From: Chryseobacterium sp. SNU WT5
Lineage (GTDB): Bacteria > Bacteroidota > Bacteroidia > Flavobacteriales > Weeksellaceae
Assembly: GCF_007362475.1 (NCBI RefSeq)
Contig: NZ_CP041687.1
Location: 1,054,001-1,118,000 of the forward strand
DNA length: 64,000 bases
Direction of reading: 5' to 3'
Shown in pieces: positions 8,712 through 18,021 of this stretch. The notes beneath the pieces were generated by a model, which did no database searches, was not told the DNA's origin, and saw only the letters and a list, made by a program, of their open reading frames with translations. Positions within the stretch are counted from its first letter, which is position 1, and every line of letters begins with the position of its first letter. The position numbers were made by a program, and so were the translations under genes.

Positions 8712-9716
8712 ATGGACAAAAGATTAATCGATAAAATCCGTGAATCAGGAGGTCATGCAGATATTGGAACCGCAGAAGAAGGTGCTATTGTAGAAATGAA
8801 AAATTACGATGGACGGTTGATCATTTTAAAAGAAAAAGCCATTTACGAAATGGTTTTTGCCGATTTCATAGATCCAGATAGAACAAACGAATACCTTTCA
8901 CCGACCATTCATAAATTGATTATTAATAAGGGTGCAGATTCTCCAATAGTTTGCAAAACTTTTATAATTGCAAAAACTTTATTAAATAATGATCATATAA
9001 TTGAAGAAGTTAATTGTAATGAAATAGTATATTTATCAATTAACTTACTCGAAGAAATTAACCAACTCGAAAGAGAAATTTTAAATTACAAATCAGATCA
9101 AGATAGAGTTAGTGAAATTTACGACCAAAACCGCAAAAAAAATCAGGCTTTGGAAGTTCCCTCTATTACAGAATTGGACTCAAAATGTAAAACAATTTTT
9201 CAAAAAACAGATCATATAGAACAAATTTTAATGGTGATCATTACAAATTTTTACTATAAAAATAAACTCACTAAACAATCTCATTTCCCAAAATTTTTAG
9301 AAATTATTGTAGAAAAGTATGGAGAAGAAGATCAGTTTGTTTTATTCATTAGTAGTATTTTAAAATTTATGGAAATACTAAGAGAATTGAGAAATGGATT
9401 TGACCATAGATTGAACACGGTGAAAGCAACTAACTTTGATATTCAAAAAGATGGAAATATAATTTCGCCCACTATTGAGTTAAACCATAAAACTGTAAAA
9501 TTAGAAAGAACTGATTTACTACAATTTTTAGAATGCACTTTACAGAACTTTCTATTGATAGCGGAAAATACTTTTGCTTTTCTCGCGGAAAAACATAAAC
9601 GAACAGATAGATTACCAATATTCGTCAATGAAATACCAATGGAAAAGAGGAGATATGAAAATGTTAGTTATTGCTTCTGGTCAAATATCGGTGAAGGTGG
9701 TTTTTATATGCAGTGA
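8712..9716 (+). CDS. Unknown protein with HEPN-like RNxxxH motif
   Basis: I recognise no named family for these 334 residues. The N-terminal about 110 residues form a mixed alpha/beta region. A coiled segment (about 112-145) follows, then an all-helical region (about 150-300). Inside the helices is Arg227-Asn-Gly-Phe-Asp-His232, preceded by ILREL. That matches the R-N-x(3)-H signature of HEPN-domain RNases found in abortive-infection, toxin-antitoxin and other defence proteins. No signal peptide or membrane segment is seen. It lies 53 bp downstream of the integrase, a usual place for accessory defence genes. Alternatives are a non-catalytic HEPN scaffold or chance. Confidence 0.5.
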   Translation: MDKRLIDKIRESGGHADIGTAEEGAIVEMKNYDGRLIILKEKAIYEMVFADFIDPDRTNEYLSPTIHKLIINKGADSPIVCKTFIIAKTLLNNDHIIEEVNCNEIVYLSINLLEEINQLEREILNYKSDQDRVSEIYDQNRKKNQALEVPSITELDSKCKTIFQKTDHIEQILMVIITNFYYKNKLTKQSHFPKFLEIIVEKYGEEDQFVLFISSILKFMEILRELRNGFDHRLNTVKATNFDIQKDGNIISPTIELNHKTVKLERTDLLQFLECTLQNFLLIAENTFAFLAEKHKRTDRLPIFVNEIPMEKRRYENVSYCFWSNIGEGGFYMQ

Positions 9717-9785
9717 TAATAAATGCTATGGGAAATTGTCATAAATTGTTCCTCTCGAGAAGATCAATTCATTTATCGAAAAACT

Positions 9786-10760
9786 ATGAAATTTAAAAAC
9801 CCAAAGAAAAAATGGATCATCATCTGGTTTATTTTAGCCCTTATTTTTATTATCGCAATTTATCCAGTTCCGCCCCAGAATCCTATTAAATATGTGGAGC
9901 GAGAAAACGGACAGATTAAAATTGAAAAGGTTTACGGCGAAGAATGGTTGAATTGGTTGTATCATAATCCTATCGGTGAAGCGACTTTATGGACTATTGC
10001 AAAACGAAAAATAGTAAGTTCGGTGTATGGAGACATGCAGGAAAAGCCAGCATCAGCGGAAAAAATTCAACCTTTTATAAAAGATTATGGAGTGGATATG
10101 AGTGTTGCCCAAAGGCAAAATTTTAAAAGTTTTAATGATTTTTTTATCCGGAAACTTAAACCAGAGGCTAGACCAATTGCTGGCGATTCACTAACCGTAT
10201 CTTCGCCCTCAGACGGAAAAATTTTGGCTTACACCAACATTAACAATTCAGATTTTTATATCAAAGGAATAAGATTTAATGTTCTTTCTTTTTTAAATAA
10301 TACAGAGTTAGCGAAAAAATATGAAAACGGAGCGATGATCGTTTTTCGTCTCGCGCCGCCGGATTATCACCGCTATCATTTTCCAGTAAGTGGAATTACG
10401 GCAAGTTCAAATATTAAAATTGACGGTGATTACTACTCCGTAAGTCCTTTGGCTCTTCGCGAAAAGACAGAAATCTTCTGGCTGAACAAACGGGAATATG
10501 GCGTTATAAAAAGTTCGATTTTCGGTGATGTTGTTATGGTAGAAGTTGGAGCAACAATGGTTGGAAGTATGATTCAAACTTACACAGGCACAACTGTGAA
10601 AAAAGGCGAAGAAAAAGGCTATTTCAAATTTGGTGGCTCTACTGTGGTATTGCTGTTTGAGAAAGACAAAATTAAAATCGATAACGATTTATTGATTAAT
10701 ACCTCGAAAGGTCTTGAAACGACTATAAAAATGGGAGAAAAAATTGCAGTAAAAAAGTAA
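9786..10760 (+). CDS. psd: Phosphatidylserine decarboxylase proenzyme
   Basis: The protein converts phosphatidylserine to phosphatidylethanolamine at the membrane. An N-terminal membrane anchor (about residues 12-29 from the chosen ATG) is followed by the decarboxylase domain. Motifs seen are SPSDGKIL, YHRYHFP and the C-terminal GGSTVVLLF, where the Gly-Ser bond is the expected self-cleavage site that yields the pyruvoyl group. I prefer the ATG at 9786, just before KFKNPKKKW and the membrane segment; an upstream ATG at 9723 adds 21 residues that look like leader. A lipid gene inside a metal island is unusual and may be a second copy. It is followed by a short orphan ORF and a DUF2383 gene. 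Confidence 0.85.
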   Translation: MKFKNPKKKWIIIWFILALIFIIAIYPVPPQNPIKYVERENGQIKIEKVYGEEWLNWLYHNPIGEATLWTIAKRKIVSSVYGDMQEKPASAEKIQPFIKDYGVDMSVAQRQNFKSFNDFFIRKLKPEARPIAGDSLTVSSPSDGKILAYTNINNSDFYIKGIRFNVLSFLNNTELAKKYENGAMIVFRLAPPDYHRYHFPVSGITASSNIKIDGDYYSVSPLALREKTEIFWLNKREYGVIKSSIFGDVVMVEVGATMVGSMIQTYTGTTVKKGEEKGYFKFGGSTVVLLFEKDKIKIDNDLLINTSKGLETTIKMGEKIAVKK

Positions 10761-10772
10761 TACCTATAGTTA

Positions 10773-10886
10773 ATGAATAGGATTTATGAAAACGAAATTA
10801 AAGAGATAAATAAACAGATTTCAATTTTTAAAGGGCTAACAGATATCAATAAATATTTGAAACTTAATCTTTTAGTATCTCTATGA
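10773..10886 (+). CDS. Very short ORF, doubtful
   Basis: A 37-codon ORF (ATG to TGA) of charged, helix-prone residues follows psd by 12 bp. No family is recognised. It could be a small peptide, a gene remnant or chance in AT-rich DNA. Confidence 0.15.
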   Translation: MNRIYENEIKEINKQISIFKGLTDINKYLKLNLLVSL

Positions 10887-10976
10887 GCGTAAAATTAAAC
10901 TTTATTTAGAAAGATTAAATGATTTTAAGTTGTAAATTAGTTCTTTTAAATTGACAGAAACCATAAAATTTGTACA

Positions 10977-11426
10977 ATGGAAAATGGTAAAACAATAGAT
11001 GTTCTAAACAATCTTTTACAAATCATAAATGACAGAATTGAAGGATTTAAAGATGTGAATGTAGAAATGATTGAATCTCATTCCAATCTAAAAGAAGAGT
11101 ATGATTGTATGGTGCAGAATTCTTATAAAATGAGAACAGAACTTTCAGCCCTCATTGAAGAACGAGGTGGAGATCTAAAAAACACCACTACAATTGCAGG
11201 AGGATTGCACCGAGCGTGGATAGATGTGAAAAACTCCTTTACTTTTGACAAAAGTGAATCTACGTTGCAGAATGTGATTTTCGGAGAAGACGCCGCAGTT
11301 AAAGCATACGAAAAAGCATTAGATAGTGGTGACCTTTGTGCAGAAAGCAGCAAAATCGTTCAGGACCAACTACAGGAATTGAAATCTTCATACCATAAAT
11401 TCGTTAGTATGGAGGAGGAATTGTAG
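10977..11426 (+). CDS. PA2169-type four-helix-bundle protein (DUF2383)
   Basis: This 149-residue soluble, all-helical protein has no signal peptide. It matches the DUF2383/PA2169 four-helix-bundle family: an N-terminal ETI/DVLNNLLQIINDRIEGF-like helix, the central RTELSALIEERGGD region, and HRAWIDVKNSFT with FGEDAAVKAYEKAL later. The fold resembles ferritin-like bundles, but a function is not established. In many bacteria the gene is stress-induced. It is the last plus-strand gene before the long minus-strand copper block and converges on the multicopper oxidase gene across a terminator. Confidence 0.8.
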   Translation: MENGKTIDVLNNLLQIINDRIEGFKDVNVEMIESHSNLKEEYDCMVQNSYKMRTELSALIEERGGDLKNTTTIAGGLHRAWIDVKNSFTFDKSESTLQNVIFGEDAAVKAYEKALDSGDLCAESSKIVQDQLQELKSSYHKFVSMEEEL

Positions 11427-11536
11427 TTGACTAAATAATTATTTTATAAAATCTTACCGATTAATAACTCTAGTTTTTATTATTTTGACAATAGACTTAT
11501 GCCTGATCGTTGATTATTCAAATTTTCTACAAAAAT

Positions 11537-11560
11537 TACCTCTCATTTTCATGAGAGGTA
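11537..11560 (-). terminator. Terminator of the copper oxidase operon
   Basis: A perfect 10-bp stem, TACCTCTCAT (11537-11546) with ATGAGAGGTA (11551-11560), has a 4-nt loop. On the minus strand it is followed by an ATTTTTG tract, just past the multicopper oxidase stop. Confidence 0.8.
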
Positions 11561-11581
11561 TATTTAAACATTTTTGATGCT

Positions 11582-14098
11582 TTAATACATAAAGGTTAAA
11601 CCAGCTCCAAATCCATATTCACTGTCGTAATTGGTAGAAACGGAAACCCATTTTTGAACGATATATTTTAATCCAAAATCGAATTCTTTATCTGAATTAA
11701 CGGCAAAATTACCGCGAATTCTGGGTGAAATTGGAATTCCTTCCCTGCCTAATTCCAAACGTACTTTTCCATTATGGTCTATATTTGCATCGGCCATCAC
11801 TAAGAATGGAAGTAGATATCTAACTCCGGCTATGGCGACATTTTGATTTTGCGGCATTACATTTTGCCCAAACCAGCTTTTTGCCATATCGTGTGTTTTA
11901 TTACTTCTGAATCCTACGTAAGGCATTGCCCACTGGTATTTTCCTAAAAACCTACCCACTTTTACACTCCCTTCGTAATGTGTAAAATCGTAATTACTAT
12001 GTAATTCATTCACATTCAACCATCTTGCTCCTAGCATCGTCATGTTTTCAAAATGAAATTTATTAGACGCTACATCCAACATTGCTGTAGTATTGATCAT
12101 TCGATTCTTGCTTATAAACTGTTTGTAAGAAGCTTCTTTATCCGGTAATTGTGGGTTTGGAGCTGAATTTTCATAACTGAAAACTCTTCCCATTCCACTC
12201 ATCATGTGATATAAAATATGACAGTGGAAAAACCAGTCTCCATCTTGATTCGCGGCAAATTCTATCGTCACAGTTTCCATCGGTGCAATGTCAATTACAT
12301 TTTTTAAAGGTGCATATTCCCCTTTAGCGTTAATTACACGGAAATCATGACCGTGAAGATGCATCGGATGGCGCATCATGGAATTATTGTACATGGTAAT
12401 TCTCACTACTTCACCTTTTTTAATTAAAATTTTATCACTTTCAGCCACCGTTTTATTATCTAATGTCCAGAGATAATTACGCATGTTACCTTCCAAAGTA
12501 AACTTCAAATCCTTTACATTATCATTGGGCAAAATAGTTTTGAAGGGAGATTTTAACATATTATAGTTAAGACGCTTGATGGTTTTTTCTTCTGAAGATC
12601 CCATGTCATCGTTGCTGTGATCCATGTTCATTTTATCATCATCCATTTTCATGTCAGATTTCATGTCCATTTTGCTGTGATCCATTTCCATTTTTCCATC
12701 GTTCATTTTCATGTCAGATTTCATATCCATTTTGCTGTGATCCATTTCCATTTTTCCATCATTCATTTTCATGTCAGATTTCATGTCCATTTTGCTGTGA
12801 TCCATTTCCATATTGCCACCTTCCATCTTCATGTCAGATTTCGTTCCCATCATTTCCATCATATGTTGCATGGTTTTCATGCGCTGGCTTTCTGACAATT
12901 CCGGATACATTACTTCATTCATATCCATCACCTGATTACCCATCGTCATGGTCATTGGCTTCATGTCGCCGTTCATTTTCATCATGCCGTTCATCATTTT
13001 CATACCTTCAAACAGATTCAGTTTCGGTAAGTTTGGTGCTTCCACTTTTGCCCCGTCTCCCAAATAAAGTGAGGCAAACCCTTGTCGGTCTTCCGAGGTT
13101 GCACGAAATTCAAAACTTTTATTTTCCGGAACAGTAACTTCTATATCATAAGATTCGGAAACGCCTATAATTAAACGATCTACTTCTACGGGCTCTACTT
13201 CATTGCCATCAGTTCCAATAACGGTGATTTTTCCACCGCCATAATTCAGCCAAAAATAAGAGGAAGATGCACCATTTGCTACTCGAAGCCTCACTTTATC
13301 TCCGGCTTTCAAATTTTTGTAGTTAGACGAAATTTGTCCATTAATTAGGAAATTATCGTAATAAACGTCACTCACGTCCATGGCTTCCATTCTTTTCCAT
13401 TCATTCAAAAGTTTGGTGCCGAAATGTCCTTTTCCGATAGCTTCAGAATAACTTTGAACAGTACCTTTTTTGATGGCCCAATAATCTCCACGATCCATGT
13501 GCAATCTTCGCATGATCTGTTTCGGATTTTCATCGGTCCACTCTCCCAAAATCACTGGAATGTCTGCCGCGAACTTTTTACCTGGCTGAGTATCTCTTTT
13601 ATTAAAAACCAAAATACCATTCATCCCGATCTGTTCCTGAGTTCCCTCATGTGAATGATACCAATAAGTACCATTTTGAGAAATACGGAATTTGTAAAGA
13701 TGCGTTTCACCAGGTTTCACTTCTTTAGTAGTTAGGTAAGGAACACCATCCATTTCATTGGGAAGAATTACGCCGTGCCAGTGAATACCTGTATTTTCTT
13801 TCAATTGATTGTGAAGGTAAATTTCGGCCGTATCACCTTCTGTAAAATATAAAGTTGGCGCCATTAATTTGCCATTGATGGCAATTGCTCTGGCTGGTTT
13901 TCCGGTGAAATTTACGAGCGTGTCTTTTACATACAGATCATACCGAACTGTTTTTCCGCCAAAAGAAATTTTGCCATCTTCTTTTGTAGTCTCTTTTTTC
14001 TGCATGTGCATGTTATGGTCCTGAGAAAATCCCTGAACCGACACGACAAGGAAGAGCAGCGTGCATAATTTTAAAAAGTTGGGTATTTTATTTTTCAT
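11582..14098 (-). CDS. copA: Multicopper oxidase (CopA-like) with Met/His-rich repeats and CopB-like C-terminus
   Basis: This 838-residue exported protein probably oxidises Cu(I) and sequesters copper in the envelope. Signal peptide is about 1-25. The cupredoxin copper ligands are visible: HWHG (106-109), HSH (148-150), HPMHLHGHDF (near 577-586) and HCHILYH (near 625). Between the second and third cupredoxin domains lie Met-rich stretches and four 20-residue Met/Asp/Lys repeats (DNA 12599-12838). After the last copper motif, about 180 residues resemble the outer-membrane CopB barrel (alternating beta pattern, ending YGFGAGLTFMY). CopA and CopB therefore seem fused in one chain. The start overlaps the DUF305 gene by 11 bp, so the two are co-transcribed. 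Confidence 0.88.
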   Translation of the reverse strand: MKNKIPNFLKLCTLLFLVVSVQGFSQDHNMHMQKKETTKEDGKISFGGKTVRYDLYVKDTLVNFTGKPARAIAINGKLMAPTLYFTEGDTAEIYLHNQLKENTGIHWHGVILPNEMDGVPYLTTKEVKPGETHLYKFRISQNGTYWYHSHEGTQEQIGMNGILVFNKRDTQPGKKFAADIPVILGEWTDENPKQIMRRLHMDRGDYWAIKKGTVQSYSEAIGKGHFGTKLLNEWKRMEAMDVSDVYYDNFLINGQISSNYKNLKAGDKVRLRVANGASSSYFWLNYGGGKITVIGTDGNEVEPVEVDRLIIGVSESYDIEVTVPENKSFEFRATSEDRQGFASLYLGDGAKVEAPNLPKLNLFEGMKMMNGMMKMNGDMKPMTMTMGNQVMDMNEVMYPELSESQRMKTMQHMMEMMGTKSDMKMEGGNMEMDHSKMDMKSDMKMNDGKMEMDHSKMDMKSDMKMNDGKMEMDHSKMDMKSDMKMDDDKMNMDHSNDDMGSSEEKTIKRLNYNMLKSPFKTILPNDNVKDLKFTLEGNMRNYLWTLDNKTVAESDKILIKKGEVVRITMYNNSMMRHPMHLHGHDFRVINAKGEYAPLKNVIDIAPMETVTIEFAANQDGDWFFHCHILYHMMSGMGRVFSYENSAPNPQLPDKEASYKQFISKNRMINTTAMLDVASNKFHFENMTMLGARWLNVNELHSNYDFTHYEGSVKVGRFLGKYQWAMPYVGFRSNKTHDMAKSWFGQNVMPQNQNVAIAGVRYLLPFLVMADANIDHNGKVRLELGREGIPISPRIRGNFAVNSDKEFDFGLKYIVQKWVSVSTNYDSEYGFGAGLTFMY
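12599..12838 (-). repeat. Four 60-bp tandem repeats encoding Met/His-rich copper-binding units
   Basis: Four consecutive 60-bp units encode variants of SDMKMNDGKMEMDHSKMDMK. The middle two are nearly identical at DNA level and the outer two have diverged. Met and His residues suit Cu(I) binding. Such repeats can change copy number by slippage. Confidence 0.9.
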
Positions 14099-14570
14099 TC
14101 TCTAATCTTTTTATCATTGTTTTCATTTCTTCTATTTCTTTTCTTTGCGCAGAAATGATGCTTTCGGCTAATTTTTTGACTTCAGGATCTTTGATATCGG
14201 CTCGCTCACTTGTTAATATAGCAATCGAATGGTGAGGAATCATTCCTTTCATCCAAAGTACATCACCTACGATAGGACTTTGCTCACGAACCAAACCGAG
14301 TGCAGCGAAAAACAAACCTACACTTCCCACTATTATTCCAAGGTTTTTCTGCTTATTTTGATACATTTTTCGCATAAAAAAGAACATGATCAAAGCCATA
14401 GCAGAGATTCCAAGACATACCATATAAAATCTGGTCATGCTGAAATAAACATGATCCAGTTCGTAGGTATTGAGATACATGGTAATGTACATCGCTACAA
14501 ATGAAGCCGCAAGCATTAAAACAAATTTGGTGTACACGTTACTTTTTGAGTGGTCCATTGAATTTTCCAT
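14088..14570 (-). CDS. DUF305-family membrane protein
   Basis: The 160-residue protein has three membrane segments (about 11-32, 45-65 and 76-94) and a C-terminal DUF305 region. The typical sequence MKGMIPHHSIAILTSERADI supplies a His-His pair expected to bind metal. DUF305 genes commonly accompany copper oxidases and Cu-ATPases in Bacteroidetes; the biochemical role is not settled. The N-terminus includes a short Met-Asp-His-Ser copper-like motif also found in neighbouring proteins. It follows the Cu-ATPase by 10 bp and overlaps copA by 11 bp, placing all three in one operon. Confidence 0.82.
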   Translation of the reverse strand: MENSMDHSKSNVYTKFVLMLAASFVAMYITMYLNTYELDHVYFSMTRFYMVCLGISAMALIMFFFMRKMYQNKQKNLGIIVGSVGLFFAALGLVREQSPIVGDVLWMKGMIPHHSIAILTSERADIKDPEVKKLAESIISAQRKEIEEMKTMIKRLENEK

Positions 14571-14580
14571 AATTTTATTT

Positions 14581-17079
14581 TTAAATTTTAATGTTTTTTA
14601 AACGTAGTGAATTACCGATCACTGATACGGAACTGAAACTCATTGCCAGCGCTGCAATCATCGGAGATAAAAGGATTCCGAAAACTGGAAACAAAACTCC
14701 CGCTGCAATTGGAATTCCTAGTATATTATAACCTAAAGCAAAAAATAAGTTTTGTTTGATATTCTTCATCACAGCGTCGCTTAAATTTCTTGCTTTTACA
14801 ATTCCGTGCAAATCGCCTTGCACCAAAGTGATCATTGCACTTTCAATGGCAACATCAGTTCCGGTTCCCATCGCGATTCCAACATCACTTTTTGCCAAGG
14901 CAGGTGCATCATTAATTCCGTCTCCAGCCATTGCTACGATCTTTCCGTTTTTCTGAAGTTTCTCTACTTCCTGCAGTTTATTTTCAGGTAGCATTCCAGC
15001 TTTAAAATGGACAAGATTGAGTTCTTTCGCGACCGCTTGTGCAGTATCATGGTTATCTCCTGTGAGCATGATCACGTCAATGCCTTTTTCCATTAATTCT
15101 TTAATTGCTTTTGCACTGGTCGGTTTTATTTTGTCTCCGATAACCACATATCCCGCAACTTTTCCATCGACAGATAAGTATGAAACTGTTTTTCCCTGCT
15201 TCTGAAAAGTTTGGGCTTCTGTTTCCATTTCAGAGGTAATTTCAGCCTTGGCATATTCCATCATTTTAGCATTCCCTAAATCGACTTTCTTGCCGTTGAC
15301 CTTTCCTTCAACACCTTTTCCTGTGACTGCGCTGAAATTTTCAGCAGTTATAATTTCTGTATTTTGTTCTTTTCCATATTTTACAGTTGCATCTGCCAAG
15401 GGATGTTCGCTCATCTTATTTAAAGAAACGATGAATTGTAAAACTTCTTTTTCTGTAAAGTTATCTCCGAAAACTCCAATTTTTTCAACGGTTGGTTTTC
15501 CCTCTGTAATCGTTCCTGTTTTATCGATGATCAAAGTATCTACCTTATCCATTTTTTCTAAAGCTTCGGCATTTTTAATAAGCACTCCATTTTGTGCACC
15601 TTTTCCAACACCGACCATGACAGACATTGGTGTGGCTAATCCTAATGCACATGGACAGGCAATGATCAAAACTGCAATTGCATTTACGAACGCATAAACA
15701 TATACCGGTTGTGGTCCAAAAACTGCCCAAATAATGAAGGTAATAATTGAAACAAGCACGACAATCGGCACAAAATAACCTGAAACGGTATCGGCTAACT
15801 TTTGAATCGGTGCCCGACTGCGACTGGCGTTATTCACCATTTCCACAATTTGCGAGAGCAACGTATCTGATCCTACTTTTTCGGCTTTCATTAAAAAGGA
15901 TTGGTTACCGTTAATGGTTCCGCTGCTTACTTTATCGTCTATGGATTTGGTTACAGGAATTGGTTCACCGGTGATCATCGATTCATCCACCGAAGTTTCA
16001 CCCTCTGTAATGGCACCATCCACGGGAATTTTTTCGCCAGGTTTTACACGCAGGATGTCACCGATCACTATCTGTTCGATTGTTACTTCTTCTTCAATGC
16101 CGTCTTTAACTCTGATCGCTCGGTTTGGTGCGAGTTTTAATAATTCTTTAACCGCGGAATTGGTTTTGCTGTGCGCTCTGGCTTCCAATACCTGTCCCAA
16201 TAAGACTAAAGTCAAAATCACTGTCGCAGCTTCAAAATAAACGTGAACTGCTCCAGTATGCGATTTAAATTGTTCTGGGAAAATATCCGGAAAAAACATT
16301 CCAAAAACACTAAAAAGGAAAGCGGCTCCAGCGCCAATTCCTATCAATGTAAACATGTTAAGATTCCAGGTTTTAATACTTTTATAGGCACGCTCAAAAA
16401 ACATCCACGTCGCATAAAATACAACTGGAATGGACAGAGCAAACTGAACCCAATTCCAGTATTTTTGCTCCATCAACTTGTACAAAGGATTGTTTGGAAT
16501 CATTTCACTCATTGCCATTAAAAAAATGGGTAAAGTAAAAATACTGGCAAGCCATAATTTTGTTAGTAATTTTTTATAGGTCTTTTCTTCCGCTGAAATA
16601 TCAGGTTCCATCGGCACCAGATCCATTCCACATATCGGACAAGCTCCCGGTTCATCTCTGATAATTTCGGGATGCATTGGACAAGTCCATTGTTCCGTAT
16701 TCGAACTGCTTAATTTTTGTTCTTCAACCAAATCCATTCCGCAGACCGGACAATCACCCGCTTTGTCGTAGGTTTTCTCGCCTTCGCAGTGCATTGGGCA
16801 GTAGAAAGTTCCGTTGCCTTTTTCTTTTTTGACTGAGGTAAAAACCGCATCCTTTTTTGGCAGGTCATTTATATTATGAATGCTGTACGTTCCACCGTCT
16901 TGTTTTAAGGCTTCCTGATATTTTTCGATGTGAAGATGCTCGGTTGTTTCAATAACCGCTTCCTCTTTTGCCAGATCAACGGTAACTTTTGAAACACCTT
17001 CTACTTGTGAAAGTGTTTCTTCTACGTGTTTCCGACAACCATCGCAGCTCATCCCGTGTATGTGGTAAGTATGTTTCAT
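14581..17079 (-). CDS. copA: Cu+-exporting P1B-type ATPase
   Basis: The 832-residue ATP-driven pump exports Cu+ from the cytoplasm. The N-terminal HMA domain has Cys12 and Cys15 in GMSCDGC. Two zinc-ribbon-like heavy-metal-binding units follow (CPMHCEG...CPVCGMDLV at about 92-120 and CPMHPEI...CPICGMDLV at about 132-160). P-type motifs are complete: TGEP near 369, the transmembrane CPC near 475, DKTGT near 517, SEHPLA, and [10 protein letters not shown]. The last membrane helix has the [12 protein letters not shown] pattern of copper pumps. It heads the operon with DUF305 and the multicopper oxidase. A small broken gene lies directly upstream. The symbol is shared by convention with copper ATPases and oxidases alike. 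Confidence 0.93.
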   Translation of the reverse strand: MKHTYHIHGMSCDGCRKHVEETLSQVEGVSKVTVDLAKEEAVIETTEHLHIEKYQEALKQDGGTYSIHNINDLPKKDAVFTSVKKEKGNGTFYCPMHCEGEKTYDKAGDCPVCGMDLVEEQKLSSSNTEQWTCPMHPEIIRDEPGACPICGMDLVPMEPDISAEEKTYKKLLTKLWLASIFTLPIFLMAMSEMIPNNPLYKLMEQKYWNWVQFALSIPVVFYATWMFFERAYKSIKTWNLNMFTLIGIGAGAAFLFSVFGMFFPDIFPEQFKSHTGAVHVYFEAATVILTLVLLGQVLEARAHSKTNSAVKELLKLAPNRAIRVKDGIEEEVTIEQIVIGDILRVKPGEKIPVDGAITEGETSVDESMITGEPIPVTKSIDDKVSSGTINGNQSFLMKAEKVGSDTLLSQIVEMVNNASRSRAPIQKLADTVSGYFVPIVVLVSIITFIIWAVFGPQPVYVYAFVNAIAVLIIACPCALGLATPMSVMVGVGKGAQNGVLIKNAEALEKMDKVDTLIIDKTGTITEGKPTVEKIGVFGDNFTEKEVLQFIVSLNKMSEHPLADATVKYGKEQNTEIITAENFSAVTGKGVEGKVNGKKVDLGNAKMMEYAKAEITSEMETEAQTFQKQGKTVSYLSVDGKVAGYVVIGDKIKPTSAKAIKELMEKGIDVIMLTGDNHDTAQAVAKELNLVHFKAGMLPENKLQEVEKLQKNGKIVAMAGDGINDAPALAKSDVGIAMGTGTDVAIESAMITLVQGDLHGIVKARNLSDAVMKNIKQNLFFALGYNILGIPIAAGVLFPVFGILLSPMIAALAMSFSSVSVIGNSLRLKNIKI

Positions 17080-17152
17080 AATTTTACTTTACTTAAATTT
17101 TTAATTTACCAGGATTTGATCAATTGTATCAAATACCGATTCGTTAGGGATC

Positions 17153-17290
17153 CTATTTCCCAAACAATTGCAATACAATGACTCCAATAATAATTGCACC
17201 AATAAATGCGTACAGTCCGTAACTGAATTATTTTTTCAGCCCAGATTTTTTTAGTTCATCTTCATTACCTGTTTTGCAACAATCTTTCAT
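17153..17290 (-). pseudogene. Small Cys-rich membrane protein gene with in-frame stop
   Basis: Reading from the ATG at 17290, the first 20 codons give a Cys-containing hydrophilic start (MKDCCKTGNEDE and a Lys-rich end). A TAA follows at 17230-17228. In the same frame another 24 codons then encode a clean membrane helix (FSYGLYAFIGAIIIGVIVLQ, ending LFGK) and a normal TAG at 17153. A single nonsense mutation in a 45-residue membrane protein explains this exactly. It lies in front of the Cu-ATPase, where small Cys-rich membrane proteins of metal islands are common. Too short for most gene finders. Confidence 0.6.
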
Positions 17291-17344
17291 AACAATTTTT
17301 TTTTTGCCTAAAAAAGAGAAAAGATTACTAAAATTGTTAGATTA

Positions 17345-17352
17345 CAAAGTTA
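17345..17352 (-). promoter_or_regulatory. Candidate -7 element upstream of the Cu-ATPase operon
   Basis: TAACTTTG on the minus strand matches TAnnTTTG about 55 bp before the ATG at 17290. It is flanked by imperfect inverted arms AGAGAAAAGAT (17315-17325) and ATCCTTTCTCT (17352-17362), which could form a regulator site or hairpin. No good -33 element was found. Confidence 0.35.
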
Positions 17353-17449
17353 TCCTTTCTCTTATTAGAACTTAAAATCTAATCTTATTATAATCTTGCA
17401 TATTTTTAAAAATAACAATATCTAATAACAATTTTCAGATTATAATAAT

Positions 17450-18004
17450 TTATTGAATAGTTCTCTGCACTTTACCACATGTCAGCATTTTGCTGCCATA
17501 AAATGGATTCCTAACCTCGTTACTTTTACTCAACCAAGTGCTTCCTTTTTGATACATTGGGCAAAACTGCTCGTATAATTTTATTTTAGTTCCAGTAATT
17601 GCAACCAGATCTGAGATATCTTTGCTTAATGTTTTAAAATGCTCACGTTGATGATCGATCGGGCTTTTTGAAATATGTTCGGCGTGCTCTGTAGCATCAT
17701 CTATAATATCTGCCAATTCTTTTTTATCTGCTGCAGAATATTTTGAAGCACTAAAAGCCTTTAATGAAATGGCAAGTTTCGAACCTGCAGTCGCGGCTTT
17801 CTTGCTGTCGTCTCCTACCAAAGCATCTTTTAAACTAAAATAATCGCCCAAAATAGCTTCTGCTTTAGCATCGCTTTTCATAGACATCATTTTACCATTG
17901 TTCATTTTCATTTTACTGTGATCCATATTGCTTTTCTGTTGCGCGTTTGCAAAAGAAATAGCAAATAACATAACTGTAACTACACTTACTTTTAAATTTT
18001 TCAT
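17450..18004 (-). CDS. DUF3347 periplasmic protein (copy 1)
   Basis: The 184-residue exported protein starts at ATG 18004; a longer frame to 18052 would add residues before the signal peptide. Signal peptide is about 1-21 (ending FANAQ). A short Met/His-rich patch ([15 protein letters not shown]) precedes a DUF3347 domain. The family's conserved residues are present: [17 protein letters not shown]...WLS, NPFYG and a terminal TCG. The paired His, Met and Cys suggest metal binding, and the family is linked by context with Cu-efflux proteins. It is the first of four island paralogues and ends the run 19048-17450 with a heme-binding protein and a second DUF3347. Confidence 0.82.
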   Translation of the reverse strand: MKNLKVSVVTVMLFAISFANAQQKSNMDHSKMKMNNGKMMSMKSDAKAEAILGDYFSLKDALVGDDSKKAATAGSKLAISLKAFSASKYSAADKKELADIIDDATEHAEHISKSPIDHQREHFKTLSKDISDLVAITGTKIKLYEQFCPMYQKGSTWLSKSNEVRNPFYGSKMLTCGKVQRTIQ

Positions 18005-18021
18005 TTTGTTTTTTTTAAATT

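Noticed and set aside
12599-12838. Regular 60-bp repeats, CRISPR-like at first sight
   Set aside because: They are in frame with the multicopper oxidase, have no spacers, and encode Met/His-rich residues.
12617-12895. His-rich open frame on the plus strand
   Set aside because: It is the antisense shadow of the Met-rich repeats in the oxidase gene.
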